64,000 nt of DNA. It comes from Serripes groenlandicus (taxonomy: Eukaryota; Mollusca; Bivalvia; Cardiida; Cardiidae). The stretch is taken from positions 43,813,669-43,877,668 of the forward strand of contig JASEVX010000001.1 of NCBI GenBank assembly GCA_031761405.1. The letters run 5' to 3'. A model generated the notes under the pieces. That model was not told the DNA's origin. It ran no database searches and saw only the letters and a list, made by a program, of their open reading frames with translations. Both the position numbers and the translations under genes were made by a program. This document shows, one piece after another, positions 43,850 through 55,429 of the stretch (the first letter of the stretch is position 1; every line of letters begins with the position of its first letter).

Positions 43850-43950
43850 TGTTCTTTATAAATCCTTTACCATATGCGGATGCTTTTGGATGCAATTCTT
43901 CAGCAAGTAACTTTCCAAAACTATGAAGCAAAAGGAGAAATTGCTCAGAT
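43850..43950. repeat. Decayed F1 fragment
   Basis: AATCCTTTACCATATGCGG, TTCTTCAGCAAGTAAC and GCAAAAGGAGAAATTGCTC are remnants of the left half. Confidence 0.5.
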
Positions 43951-43968
43951 TTTTTCAAAATCAGCCTT

Positions 43969-44198
43969 TTAACCCTTTCCTTCATATAAATGCTTTCTGA
44001 TGCCTCCGCAGCAGATAGCTTTTTGAAAACATAGTGACAAAAGAAGAAATTGCACAAAACGTGCAATTTCTCCTTTTGCCACAATGTTTTCCACATTTAG
44101 TCATAGGTTATTCATTCAATTATAGAGATTTTCTATTTTTTGACAAAGTATGTTCAAAGTCGTCTGATGCAGAATTGTTGTGAGAAGGAAAGGATTAA
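43969..44198 (+). mobile_element. F1 TTAA MITE, full length (230 bp)
   Basis: TTAA-bounded; centre GAAATTGCAC / GTGCAATTTC; right motif mutated (GTCGTCTGATGCAG). Confidence 0.85.
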
Positions 44199-44507
44199 AA
44201 ACATCTAAGCAAAGATATGGATAATATAGGTTAACATTAACAATTTCACCTTATGCCACAATGTATTCAAAGTCGTCTGCTGCAGATGTTTCAAAAAGTG
44301 TCTAAATATGTTGGAACAGGTTGAGATATATCACATAAGGCTCATGATGAACCATTTTACCTTTTCAATACAGTCATTAAACATTACACTGAATATGAGT
44401 TCAATACAGAGTTCAAAAAATTACTAAAGAGCAATTTCTCATTTTCCCAATGTTTTTGAATGTCTCATGCAGAGGCATCAACTGATGGTTGTATTTCAGA
44501 TGGGTTT

Positions 44508-44741
44508 CTATCCCTTTCCCTCATATAGACGCTTTCTGACGCCTCTGCAGCAGACGGCTTTTTGAAAACAGTGACAATTAACAGAAGAAATTGCACAAAA
44601 CGTGCAATTTCTCCTTTTGCCACAATGTTTTCCACTTTTTGTCATAGGTTATCCATTTAATTATGGAGATTTTCTATGTTTTGACAAAATACGTTCAAAG
44701 TCGTCTGCTGCAGAATTGTCGTATGACGGAAAGGGTAAAGT
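44508..44741 (+). mobile_element. F1 MITE with mutated TTAA
   Basis: Starts CTATCCCTTTCCCTCATA and ends GTATGACGGAAAGGGTAAA, so both TTAA sites have decayed; interior matches 2813-3042 closely. Confidence 0.83.
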
Positions 44742-44964
44742 AAACCTTTTCAACATACAACAAATCTGCAGAAGACAATTTTGAAAACATCTTGGCAAAA
44801 ACATGGAAAAAACATTTGTATTATAATAATATTGAACATAGTTGACAATATTGTGACAAAATGCGATATTGCTCATTATGAGGAATTTCTACTTTTGTAA
44901 CAATGTTTTCAAAAGTTGTCCGCTACAGTAGCATCGTAAAGTATTTACAGGTGGGAAAGGGTTA
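44742..44964. mobile_element. F1-type TTAA MITE, CAACATACAAC subtype
   Basis: TAAACCTTTTCAACATAC with CTGCAGAAGAC left end; GTTGTCCGCTACAGTAGC and GTGGGAAAGGGTTAA right end. Adjoins the previous copy directly. Confidence 0.7.
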
Positions 44965-45217
44965 ACATGCAAGTAAATGGATACAATACAGAAATATATA
45001 CCAATCCCCAAAGGACCACCATTTCCTCTCCTTCCAATCAGACCAAGAAATGGTTAATTGAAAGATCAGTGATAGGGAATTCATTTCACTGACTGATGAA
45101 CTTGATCAGGTTATCAAATAATAGGCATGGAGTGGTGTATATAACATGTAGGAGAAAGTTTCCACACATTCTTATGTAAGATGCTCTGTGAATCAACAAG
45201 ACTCGACTATATAAAAG

Positions 45218-45451
45218 GCTTTAAGCCCTTTCCTACATACAACACATCTGTAGCAGAAAAAACGTGTTGGCTATCTTATAAATATAAAGTCCCTATAAAG
45301 GAAAGCATCAATGATTTTTTAATAGAGTTCAAAACATTGTGACAATAGGAGAAATTGCTCTTTTAAAACAATTTATTGTTTTGCAACAATGTTTTCAAGA
45401 GCCGTCTGCTGCATATGCGTGAAAATACTTCTACAGGTGGGAAAGGGTTAG
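45218..45451. mobile_element. F1-type MITE, CTACATACAAC subtype
   Basis: AGCCCTTTCCTACATAC with ATCTGTAGCAGAAA left; GCCGTCTGCTGCATATGC and GTGGGAAAGGGTTA right; GAAATTGCTCTTTTAAAAC centre. Confidence 0.65.
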
Positions 45452-45477
45452 ATCCATTGAGCCTTTGAGAACCTTAA

Positions 45478-45707
45478 TTAACCCCTTCCCTCATATAGAT
45501 GCTTTCTGACGCATCTGCAGCAGACAGCTTTTTGAAAACATAGTGACAAAAGAAGAAATTGCACAAAACGTGCAATTTTTCCTTTTGCCACAATGTTTTC
45601 CACTTTTTGTCAGAGGTTATCCATTTAATTATGGAGATTTTCTATGTTTTGTCAAAATACGTTCAAAGTCGTCTGCTGCAGAATTGTCGTATGAGGGAAA
45701 GGGTTAA
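45478..45707 (+). mobile_element. F1 TTAA MITE, unit 1 of head-to-tail array
   Basis: 230 bp, TTAA to TTAA. Differs from the next unit only at scattered bases (for example CCCCTTCCC against ACCTTTCCC, and AATTTTTCC against AATTTCTCC). Confidence 0.88.
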
Positions 45708-45937
45708 TTAAACCTTTCCCTCATATAGATGCTTTCTGACGCATCTGCAGCAGACAGCTTTTTGAAAACATAGTGACAAAAGAAGAAATTGCACAAAACG
45801 TGCAATTTCTCCTTTTGCCACAATGTTTTCCACTTTTTGTCAGAGGTTATCCATTTAATTATGGAGATTTTCTATGTTTTGTCAAAATACGTTCAAAGTC
45901 GTCTGCTGCAGAATTGTCGTATGAGGGAAAGGGTTAA
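45708..45937 (+). mobile_element. F1 TTAA MITE, unit 2 of head-to-tail array
   Basis: 230 bp, near-identical to unit 1 and in the same orientation; the units meet at TTAATTAA. Confidence 0.88.
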
Positions 45938-46137
45938 TTAAACCTTTCCCTCATATAGATGCTTTCTGACGCATCTGCAGCAGATGGCTTTTTGAAAACA
46001 TGGCAACAAAAGAAGAAGCTGCTCTAAATGAGCAATTTTTCCTTTTGTCACAATGTTTTCAACTCTATTCAATAATCATTTTTATAGATATTTTGTATAT
46101 TTTGACCTTCATAATTTCAAAGTTGTGGGAAAGGGAT
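45938..46137 (+). mobile_element. F1 TTAA MITE, unit 3 of array, diverged
   Basis: Left 65 bp match units 1 and 2 (GATGCTTTCTGACGCATCTG). The rest is a different subtype (CATGGCAACAAAAGAAG, TTTTTATAGATATTTTG), ending GTGGGAAAGGGATA. Confidence 0.78.
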
Positions 46138-46561
46138 ATAGTGTATTTACCACTAAACTTTTGATACAGGAATTTTTAAGTGAAATTTATCTGCAATAAT
46201 TGTAACCATTTAGTTTACGATGACAAGTTGGTTAAAAACGCTAAAATCACAAGGCATTTAATGTCTCGTAAAAAGAGTTCCATGTTAAACAAGTTATACA
46301 ATACATAAGTATCAAATGATTGATGAAAATTGATGTAATTTCTTGTAACATTTGGATAAATGGTACTTTCCTGCCATAACTTATGTTTCGAAATGCAATT
46401 GATGATAAATATGTGTAGTCATTTCACACCATTTAGTAAACTGATAATTTTCCATGGTAGTTATTGATGACAAGGAAATATGAATTGTGAAAGCCCTGTT
46501 TATTTCTATACATTTTCGTAATATTATGTAATATATTATATTTCAACTATTGTCATATTAA

Positions 46562-46713
46562 CTGATGTAAAGGGAAAACAATTCTGCAGCAGACGACTAT
46601 GAACATATTTTGTCAAAAAATGGAAAATCTCTATAATTGAATGGATAACCTATGACTAAAAGTGGAAAACATTGTGGCAAAGGGAGAAATCTTTATGAGG
46701 GTAAGGGTTAAAA
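46562..46713 (-). repeat. F1 MITE fragment with large deletion
   Basis: ACAATTCTGCAGCAGACG, GGATAACCTATGACT and GAAAACATTGTGGCAAAGGG jump to TATGAGGGTAAGGGTTAA; centre and right arm deleted. Confidence 0.7.
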
Positions 46714-47058
46714 CTGAAGCAGTCATCTTTAAAAACACCTCTGCAAAGCCATAGAAACTACTTTTTAAAATATAATAATTCAATATAGGTGAAAAGGTTG
46801 GTTGCCAATTAACCCTATACAATAATCCCAGAAAGCCTCTGTATGTGGCAAAGGGTTAAGTATGATATATAATGGTATACCCACTGGATTCATCCTTAAT
46901 GTTTTTAGAGAGAGGGAGATTTTCAATGATAATCTACAAAATGCATTTTTAATGAACGCCATTTATCAATGATCACTACTGTTAAAGTAACCTTTACGCC
47001 CAAGATTTAATATTTAATCTAGAAATGTGTTTTATATTTCTTATAATTTCCCATGGGG

Positions 47059-47270
47059 AGGAATCCAGTGTGGCCGAATGGTTAGCGACGGGGATTTGGA
47101 ACCGGGCGTCCTAGTTTCGATCCCCAGTCGTGGTACGGACGGTTAAGGTGGAGTGCCCCTGGTTACATTATCTAGCCTAGTACTGGTTTGTTTACCCAGG
47201 CATCATGAACTAGTGAACTGTAGTCGTGATAAAACTGAAATAATGTTGAAAGCGGCATAAACCCCCAAGA
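47059..47270 (+). repeat. tRNA-derived SINE
   Basis: Plus-strand head GAATCCAGTGTGGCCGAATG (A-box-like TGGCCGAATGGTTAGCG), B-box-like GTTTCGATCCCC, body GGTGGAGTGCCCCTGG and tail GTTGAAAGCGGCATAAACCC. The only plus-strand copy of this SINE here. Confidence 0.83.
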
Positions 47271-47473
47271 AATGGATGAAAAGAATCCCGATGAGTATTG
47301 TTCAGCTACCTTTCACTCCTTTTCAATGGGACAGGAATAACAGTGAGAATGTTATTAAGAAGCGAGTAATGTCTCATGCATTATTCCCTTGAATGACTGT
47401 AAATTCAAACATCAGTTCTGTGCAAGGCAATCAAAAACTAGGGAACCATTGTACTTTCATGAACATTGGTGCA

Positions 47474-47662
47474 AAGCTCTAGATAAGGGGGGTTTTGCAT
47501 GTTCTAAAATCCTTATTTGACCTTATAACCCTATGTTGTGGGTACTCAAAAGAATCGTCTCATTGAGACGATTCTTTTGAGTACCCACATCATAGGGTTT
47601 AATTGGATGATAAGAGAGATATTGTGGGGAAAAGAGCTGTATATGCCTCCTAATCTGGACCT
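47474..47662. mobile_element. MITE with AGCTCTAGATAAGG ends and palindromic core
   Basis: Left AAAGCTCTAGATAAGGGG and right CTCCTAATCTGGACCTCTG are imperfect inverted ends. The core 47527-47599 is a 73-bp palindrome (36+1+36) with one or two mismatches (CCCTATGTTGTGGGTACTC / GAGTACCCACATCATAGGG). Confidence 0.8.
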
Positions 47663-47999
47663 CTGATTGGTGGCTTGTTTTACATAGACAGGCTTGGCAG
47701 TACGAACATTCATGTCAGAACGTGCCAATGTGTCACTGTCCATGTCTGGGGTTTACCTCTTTCTTGAGTGGATCATCGAATGATGTATCAAACAATCTGC
47801 ACTGCACCTTCACAATTATTCACAGATTAGAAAGAGAGACTCGATCCACTCTGCACTTGAAAACAATCATTTTAATATTCATATCAAATTTAAATCAAGG
47901 CTATATGGACCTCATTAAGTTAAGTTTAAGCAAATCACTCAACAAGTTGACAAAAGAATTTCAATTTTAATCAGCAGTCAAACTAATTAATTATCAGTA

Positions 48000-48215
48000 T
48001 TAACACTTTCCCACATACAGGTGCTTAATCTGACTCCTACAGCAAATTATTTTTGAAAACATTGTGACAAAAGACAAGCAATTTCTCCTTTTGCCACAAT
48101 GTTTCAATTTATTTCAGTAATTATTCCTTGATTTCTAGAGCTTTTCAATATTTTTGCCTAGAAGTTTTCAAAGTCATTCCCTGCAGATTTGTTGTATGTG
48201 GGAACTGCATGGAGG
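48000..48215. repeat. Decayed F1-type MITE
   Basis: TTAACACTTTCCCACATACA left end; CCCTGCAGATTTGTTGTATG and GTGGGAAC at the right. Confidence 0.55.
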
Positions 48216-48519
48216 GTAAAGATATATACTGTCAAATTATGGATAATTTCCAACCCTTTCTTGGTATAGCTAAACACTAAAACGAAAAGGATCTTTAAGA
48301 ATATACATGTATATGCATGATCATGAGCCTTAGTACATTCACATAATTATTAATTAAACATTTATTAATCACAATCATCACTTTTGTGACATAATCCATG
48401 ATTGAATATAAATTGAACTGAGAATTACGGAAAAATCAGTCCGGTATTTGTGTTCAGTCAAATCACTCGAATTCTTGAATATAAACTTTAAATCTATTAA
48501 ATTTGGCCTTGCCTTAAAT

Positions 48520-48748
48520 AACCGTGTCCCTCATAGGACAATTCCGCAGCAGACGACTTTGAACATATTTTGTCATAAAATAGAAAATCTCTGTAATTGA
48601 ATGGATAACCTATGACTGAAAGTGGAAAACATTGTGGCAAAAGGAGAAATTGCTTGTTTTGAGCAATTTATTCTTTTGTCACTATGTTTTCAAAAAGTCG
48701 TCTGCAGCAGAGGCGTCAGAAAGCGTATATATATGAGGTAAATATGTA
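48520..48748 (-). mobile_element. F1 MITE, ends mutated
   Basis: AACCGTGTCCCTCATAGG left; AGGCGTCAGAAAGCGTATAT and ATGAGGTAAA right; centre GAAATTGCTTG / GAGCAATTTA. Confidence 0.75.
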
Positions 48749-49309
48749 TCAGCACCGTTATAACGTGCTCACAATCCGTCCCTGGTGCAACGTCTATCAA
48801 TATCAATTATTTTGAGATCTATTTCCCGCAGATAGAAGAAATCTTCATTTCTTATTGATACGTTTTGTCTGAATAGAAAATATTTTTACTTTTACCAGCA
48901 ATCTTAATGGCCTGTGTTTCTATGCTACTACCATCATAGTACATACTACAAACATGCAGCAGAAACTCAGAAAATTATAACCTCATGAGCAATTTCTCCT
49001 TTTGTCACAATGTTTTATTTAAAAGTTCTATGCTACAAATGCTTCCAAAGGAGCCCACATGTGAGAAAGGGGGTGTTAATAGGCAGAGGCGTATTTTAAT
49101 AAAGTTGGAACTTATTATTTTTATTATTATACCCCCCCTCCTCAGCTAACTGTAAAGTTTTTTGTTTGTTTAGCAAATTAGGTGATAACTGTTGGACAGT
49201 TATAGATGACAGTTTGAAAGCCCCTGTCTTTACATTACTTGATTATGAGGCTGATTTGTTTTATCATTACAGAACATAGACATTCTGGGAAAGATTTCCC
49301 TCAATATTA

Positions 49310-49575
49310 ACCCTTTTCCTGATTTAAATCACTTTATCTCTACAGCAGATTTATTTATTGGAGGGTAATGTAGACACATTCTGACAAATCTGCAGCAGAC
49401 TACTTTTGAACATATTGTGACAAAAGGAATTGCTCAAAACAAGCAATTTTACCTTTTGCCACAATGTTTTCATCATTTTTCAAAAATTATACATTCATTT
49501 TTAGAGATTTCCCTTATTTTTGTTCACATGTTTTCAAAGTCATCTGCTGCAGATTTGATGTGGAAAAGGGTTAAC
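49310..49575. repeat. F1-type MITE, rearranged left end
   Basis: TTAACCCTTTTCCTGATTTA left end, then a second left-arm motif AATCTGCAGCAGACTAC. The right end is TCATCTGCTGCAGATTTG and GAAAAGGGTTAA. Confidence 0.6.
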
Positions 49576-49789
49576 GCAGTGACCTGAGTTCACCTAATCA
49601 TGTGTTTTACCACACCAGTATTCCTTACTTATGACAATCTTGCAATAGCATGATAAAAAAGTATTTTCAGAATAAGCTGCTTAAATAGATAAGAGAAAAT
49701 AATCTTTACATCAGTTAATTTAGAACTATAAAGACATGGAGATGAAAACATCATTGCAAATAGCAGAAATTGCTCTTTTTGAGTAATCA

Positions 49790-50015
49790 TCATTTTCCCA
49801 TGTTTCAATTGAAAAAAAGTCGTCTGCAGCAGACAAGTTTTGATCACATTGTGGCAAAAGAATAAATTGCTCATGATAAGCTAATTCTACTTTTAGCATA
49901 ATATTTTCAATCTTATTAACTAATAAGACATTCATTTAAAGAGAATTTCCATATCTTTGCCTAGATGTTATCAAAGTCGGCTGCTACATATTTGATTTAT
50001 GTGGGGAAGGGTTAA
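49790..50015. repeat. Decayed F1-type fragment
   Basis: GTCGTCTGCAGCAGACAAG at 49820, GGCAAAAGAATAAATTGCTC, then GTCGGCTGCTACATATTTG and GTGGGGAAGGGTTAA. Confidence 0.6.
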
Positions 50016-50390
50016 CTGGAAGCACGCTGCAAATGTCTTGTTTGATCACCAAGCCAGTGACAGAAGCACGCAGTAAACTTGTAAATGTCATTTTCTATTC
50101 TTTCCTGGAAAAATTATGTTTCTCAGTGTATCCTATATCATGATTCCAATTAATAATTTAATCCTGCTTTTCCTGTTCATTATTTCTAAATGAATCCTGA
50201 TTTTTCTTGACATTTTAATAAAATGATTTTAAAATTCATGGAGCATGAAAAACATGAATTTATGGTTATAGCTGCGGTCAGTATTTTTAGAAATAGTTTC
50301 ACTCATAACCATTTGCTTGATACGACATTTTAAGATATTCTGCCTCAAAAAATCTGAGAAAATAATGAAATACAAATTAACTGATTGTTT

Positions 50391-50610
50391 GGTGTTTAAC
50401 GACGATTTCAACAATTTTTCATTTATATCAGGGCGCTTCGTTGGTAAGTTACCAGTACTACTGGTCCATTTATCCTGACACCAGCCAATCAATTGTAATG
50501 CTAACCCTGCAACCCTGAGTGCTAAGGAGGGAATCCATTATAACCAATTTGCAAAGTCTTTGGTATGTCCTAGCCGGGGATCAAACCCGCTTTTCCACTA
50601 CACCACCAAG
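50391..50610 (-). repeat. SINE of a second family (TGGTGTTTAACGACG tail)
   Basis: The minus-strand head has A-box-like TTGGTGGTGTAGTGG and B-box-like GGGTTTGATCCCCGG. The body includes CTGGTGTCAGGATAAATGG. The tail is rich in GATTTCAACAATTTTTC on the plus strand. The same family as 24820 and 41860. Confidence 0.75.
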
Positions 50611-50671
50611 GTCGTCATAACTAAAAATCAAAGAGATAGCATAGCAGGCCAACAAAGAATTTGATAGTTTA

Positions 50672-50855
50672 ACCATTTTCCATTTGAAGACAAATTTTGA
50701 TGCATCTGTAAACAGACGACTTATGTTACGATGTTCACAATGTTTTTATCACTATTCATTAAAATACTTTCATAAATACATATTTTGCGAAGATGTTTTC
50801 AAAGTAATCTGCTGCAGATTGATGTACCTTGGTAAGCATACTGGGAAAGAGTAAA
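50672..50855. repeat. Decayed F1-type fragment
   Basis: AACCATTTTCCATTTGAAG left and GTAATCTGCTGCAGATTG right, with shortened interior. Confidence 0.5.
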
Positions 50856-50914
50856 CAAACTTAAATACACAATCCCATACTATTTTTTTTATCCTATTCT
50901 TCAAATGATATTGA

Positions 50915-51075
50915 TTAGAGCATCCACCTTGATAGCTTCGGGGACCAGAGAAAACAGTTGTAAAGGCTTCCATCCTTGGCTCTCAGGGCATTGCTTTATG
51001 ACTCACGCACCTAAGTGTCAGCCTGATAATAATAACCGTAGTACTGGTAATTTACAAAGGAAACACCCTGATATA
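50915..51075 (+). repeat. SINE fragment, second family
   Basis: TCCTTGGCTCTCAGGGC, GTGTCAGCCTGATAATAA and ACACCCTGATATAACTGATG correspond in order to the reverse complement of 50391-50520. Confidence 0.55.
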
Positions 51076-51579
51076 ACTGATGTACTTTTGAAAGAATCCA
51101 AAAATAGCACATCAGAGAATATTTTATTCTGGTATATCTGATTAAAAGAAATGTCAAGTAAAAAAGAAAGAAAAGATGAATAAATATGTCTTCCACATTG
51201 CCCTTACATAAGTGACCTTTAACTTATTGTTGCAAAAGTTTGTTTATCTGACTAGGGTTGACAGTTTTTACATTGTTTGTCTGCGGCAGACAGTTTAATA
51301 GATTTTTTGGCAGAGAAAACAATAAAAGTATCAAAAACGTATCACAACTTCTATAGACAACAGAATCATATCAGGACAAACAAACGTTGTATAGGCAATT
51401 TACGCTGCTGATGACATTCACCAATACATCCAATAGGCTCAGGCTAAATGATATTTTATTCCAAGAGTGCATATCAATTGACCGAAAGACAAACACACAT
51501 TGACAAATAATCACTTCAGAACAAAAAAAGACAGTCTGCAGCAGATGAGAAAAATATCTTTGAAAGTACATTGCATATT

Positions 51580-51702
51580 TATTGAAAACATTGTGGAAAA
51601 GGAGATTTTGCTCATTAAGATAGAGATTTCATTTCCATACTGTTGTTACAGTGTTTTCAAAGTCGTCTGCTGCAGATTTGTTGTATGTTGGTAAGTTTTA
51701 AT
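51580..51702. repeat. F1 MITE right half
   Basis: GAAAACATTGTGGAAAAGG to GTCGTCTGCTGCAGATTTG and TTGTATGTTGGTAAGTTTTA. Confidence 0.55.
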
Positions 51703-51823
51703 AATGCCGAGAATATTGTAATATCTGCTAAACTACAAATAAAACTTTGATACAGAGTTGAAAACATTGTTGAATAGGAAAATGGCTAATTCTTTAGTAG
51801 TTTCGTCCCCTTCCATAGGTTGT

Positions 51824-52051
51824 TTAACCCTTTCCCTCATACGACAATTCTGCAGCAGACGACTTTAAACATATTTTGTCAAAAAATGGAAATTCTCTAT
51901 AATTGAATGGATAACTTATGACTAAAAGTGGAAAACATTGTGGCAAAAGGAGAAATTGCTCGTTTTGAGCAATTTCTTCTTTTATCACTATGTTTTCAAA
52001 AAGCTGTCTGCTGCAGAGGCGTCAGATTTGTTGTATGTGGTTATGGGTTAA
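51824..52051 (-). mobile_element. F1 TTAA MITE, chimeric right end
   Basis: TTAACCCTTTCCCTCATACG left; centre GAAATTGCTC / GAGCAATTTC with a GTTTT loop. The right end switches after GCAGAGGCGTCAG to GATTTGTTGTATGTGG, the terminus of another subtype. Confidence 0.8.
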
Positions 52052-52345
52052 ACTGGTAAAATAACCTGTCACAGTCATTTATATATATATAAGGGAAAAT
52101 TGCAAATCATCTTGCCTAAAATCTTGTGCTATACAACATAAAATGAAATCTCAAGGTCAAAAAGATAGTGAATTGAAGGAATGTGGGAAGAGAGGCTAGT
52201 CCTATTGTCTGCTTAAGGTTTTATGTGGGTTTTCCTGAGTGCGATAAGATGCTTCCTAAAAAAGCAAATTTAACAGCTTCTCTGTGAAATTATTGGCATT
52301 TTCAAATAGCATGCAAGTTATTTCTTCAGTTCATGATTAATTGAA

Positions 52346-52800
52346 CATTTTCCCACATAAAGCAAATCTGAAGGAACCGACTTTGAAAACATCTAAGCAA
52401 AGATTTGGAAAATCATTATAGATTGAAGGATATTTAATGAACAGTTGAGTTAATGAGTTGAAAATATTATAACAACAATGGAAATTGTTCATAAAAAAAA
52501 CTTATTAATTTTACATCGATTGCGAAACAAGCTTTAAGCTTATATTAATCACGCTCGATGTCTGCTTCCTGAAAACTTAACCAGTACTCGCCCCATTTGT
52601 GTGGAAAAATCCCAAAGGCAGAACCCGCTCATCACGGTATTCGAACCCGGGACCTTTGGTACAAGAGGCCGCGCTCTACCTCTGTACAACTGTCTTCCAC
52701 AAAATTGCGTTCATAATGAGCAATTTCTTCGTTTGCCACGTTGTTTTCAAAATTTGTCTGAGACTGTGGCGTCAAAATGTGTCTGTATGAGGGATTGGTT
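52346..52800. repeat. Decayed F1 MITE with tRNA-like insert
   Basis: Left part ACATTTTCCCACATAAAGC (52346) and right part CATTTCTTCGTTTGCCACG-like to GTCTGTATGAGGGATTGG (to 52798). A tRNA-like SINE head (52612-52690) lies between them. Confidence 0.5.
52612..52690 (-). repeat. tRNA-like SINE head fragment
   Basis: On the minus strand an A-box-like AGAGGTAGAGCGCGGCC is followed by a B-box-like GGGTTCGAATACC. No complete cloverleaf closes, so I do not call it a tRNA gene. Confidence 0.6.
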
Positions 52801-53196
52801 TAACCTAAGAGAGAAGCAAGAACATTATCAGTAATTAATACATTCTTTCATTTTCAAGTTTCCATGTTTTCCGTTTTACTTGACATTTTTTACAGTCAAT
52901 ATATTGTAAATGAATAATTGCCCTTGTTCTAAGAAATAGCTTGCAGTAATACCTAAATGAAAGAGTAATAAGTTTTCATAAAATAGAAAATTCTGAGAAC
53001 AATTATTGTATCTGATGATTAAACAAGAGCACCACATACGGCACAGACGCTCGACTGATAGGGAGAAAACAGGAAAAAAAAAAGCTGAGCTAAACAAAAA
53101 ACCGTAACCTTTATATCAGATAAATGAAAGGAAAACTGGCTAAGATTGGGTTCACTGCTAAGTTTTCTTAACCCAGGCCCTGACAAGCTTTTTTTG

Positions 53197-53412
53197 TTAA
53201 GCCTTTCCCTCGGACGCCTCTGCAGCAGACGGCTTTTTGAAAACATAGTGACAAAAGAAGAAATTGCACAAAACGTGCAATTTCTCCTTTTGCCACAATG
53301 TTTTCCACTTCTAGTCATAGGTTATCCATTCAATTATGGAGATTTTCTATGTTTTGACAATATACATTCAAAGTTGTCTGCTGCAGAATTGTCGTATGAG
53401 GGAAAGGGTTAA
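53197..53412 (+). mobile_element. F1 TTAA MITE with left-end deletion
   Basis: TTAAGCCTTTCCCTC joins directly to GGACGCCTCTGCAGCAG, losing about 14 bp; the rest matches 2813-3042. Confidence 0.83.
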
Positions 53413-53496
53413 ATGGGATCAGGTCAGGGTCACAGTGACCAAGATGCACCTTCATTCCAAATTTGGTACCTAGATGGGATAACATAGGGTTTTTCT

Positions 53497-53722
53497 TTAA
53501 CCCTTTCCCACATACAACAAATCTGCAGCAGATGACTCCGAAAACATATTTGCCAAAACGTGAAAAATCTCCATCAAAAAGGCTTTAATCATAAAATAAA
53601 GTTGAAAACATAATGGCAAAAGGTGAAATTGTGCATCTGACATGAGCAATTTCTCCTTTTGCCAAAATATTTTCAAAAGTCGTCTGCTGTAGAGGCATCA
53701 GAAAGCGTCTATATAATGGGGT
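53497..53722 (-). mobile_element. F1 TTAA MITE, right end degraded
   Basis: TTAACCCTTTCCCACATAC with CTGCAGCAGATGAC left; GTCGTCTGCTGTAGAGGC and AGAAAGCGTCTATATAATGG right. Confidence 0.75.
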
Positions 53723-53904
53723 GACAGGTCAAGGTCAAAATGACCCAAATTTTTAAAAATGTAAAATATTGACTTCCCAAGATGCATCTCTATTTCCTTA
53801 TTTGGTAACTCCTGATCATTACCATAGGAGATATGGCAGATCAATAATTTTCTTTCAATAGGGTCAGAAGTTAAATTCAAGGACACCCAACATTGATACA
53901 TAAC

Positions 53905-54090
53905 AACAACTTTTGAAATAATTGTGGGGAAAGGAAAAATTGCTCTTAATGAGCAATTTCCCCATTTGCCATAAAGATTTCAACTCTATTCAATAAGCCT
54001 ACTTTCATTTATGGAGATTTTCTATATTTTCGACTTGATAATTTCAAAGTCGTCTGCTGCAAATTTGTTGTGTGTGGGAAAGGATTAATC
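53905..54090. repeat. F1 MITE right two-thirds
   Basis: AACTTTTGAAATAATTGTGG, GAAAAATTGCTC..GAGCAATTTC and GTCGTCTGCTGCAAATTTG with GTGGGAAAGGATTAA. Confidence 0.65.
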
Positions 54091-54507
54091 TACATCTATA
54101 CATCCAATTTACCAAATGTTACAAAACAAAATCCTCAGATGTTTTCAAAGCAAATGACTATCAAAATATCGCATCAGGTTGATAGTTAATAGATAACAAA
54201 TCAATCAAAGTGAATCAAACAGTGGGAATAATTGATGATGTCAATCAGTGATGTTAAATATTTAACATACATTAAAGGTATTTAATTACAATCCTTTTCC
54301 CCTGTTGAAGTGACTTTTGAAGCCATTGACTGCAGTACTCCAAGAGTTTACGCAAATTTGAAAATTCTGGGAAGAAGGAGAATTCTCTAATAAAAAGAAA
54401 AGAATTTCGTTTCATTCTTATAAATTTTATATTATAAAGTAGTACCGGTACATGATTTATTACCAGAGTCCAATTCCACCAACTTTACTTAGCGCCAAGT
54501 TTTGTTA

Positions 54508-54729
54508 TATTTGTTTTATTGGGGTTTTATGCCGCTTTCAACATTATTTCAGTTATATCACGGCGACAGTTCACTTATTCATGATCCCTGGATAAACAAT
54601 GTAAACAAGGCTAGAAAATGTGCCTTGCCCAAGGGCACTCCACCATGACCGTCATGCCGCGACTGGGGATCGAACCCGGGACAACCGGTTTCAAATCCCC
54701 GACGCTAACCCCTCGACCACGGCGGATAC
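54508..54729 (-). repeat. tRNA-derived SINE with near-perfect target-site duplication
   Basis: Flanked by TTAGCGCCAAGT (54489-54500) and TTAGCGCTAAGT (54733-54744), one mismatch. Head, body and GCCGCTTTCAACATTATT tail match 6984-7206, with a small deletion in the body. Confidence 0.82.
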
Positions 54730-55052
54730 CTTTTAGCGCTAAGTAATACTTAGATAGTTAAACATAATTATGTCATCATTAATGTTTCCCTTATAGTTTG
54801 TAAAACATGAATATTTAGGCATTTTTATTAGGCCACAAAAATGATGATATGAGTGGCAATGATCTTAGGTAAATGCATGTTGTAGGCGAACAAATATCAA
54901 TGATGTAATACTTTTAAGCAACTAACAAATTACTTAAAGTGGGTAAGAAAGGTTGGTGGAATTGGACCCTAACCATTCTTTGAAATCCTTATCTCACACA
55001 TTACTCATCATTATCGGAGAACTAGATAAGGTGGAGTAAGCTGGTCTTTTCA

Positions 55053-55282
55053 CAACCCTTTTCCTCATACAGCAATTCTGCAGCAGACGACTTTGAACAT
55101 ATTTTGTAAAAAAAATAGAAAACCTCTATAATTGAATGGATAACCTAAGACTAAAAGTGGAAAACATTGTGGCAAAAGGAGAAATTGCTTGTTTTGAGCA
55201 ATTTCTTTTTTTGTTACTATGTTTTCAAAAAGCCATCTGCTGCAGAGGCGTCAGAAAGTGTCTATATGAGGGAAAGGGTTAA
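55053..55282 (-). mobile_element. F1 TTAA MITE, full length
   Basis: ACAACCCTTTTCCTCATACA left (TTAA mutated), TATGAGGGAAAGGGTTAA right; centre GAAATTGCTTG / GAGCAATTTC. CCCTATGTGGTGGGTACTC immediately after is a fragment of the palindrome family. Confidence 0.82.
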
Positions 55283-55429
55283 CCATACCCTATGTGGTGG
55301 GTACTCAAAAGAATCAATTCACTGCGAGTCAAATAAAGGTTTTAGAATTTGAAATTCTCAACTTATCTAAAGCTCTGTTTATAATTATTATTATTATTAT
55401 TAGCAATTTGAAATGTTCACACTGGTTAA

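Noticed and set aside
43118..46137. CRISPR-like array because of regularly recurring similar segments
   Set aside because: Units are complete TTAA-bounded MITEs in mixed orientation, not short direct repeats with unique spacers, and the DNA is animal.
52612..52690. Possible tRNA gene
   Set aside because: Only A- and B-box-like blocks are present; the cloverleaf does not close.
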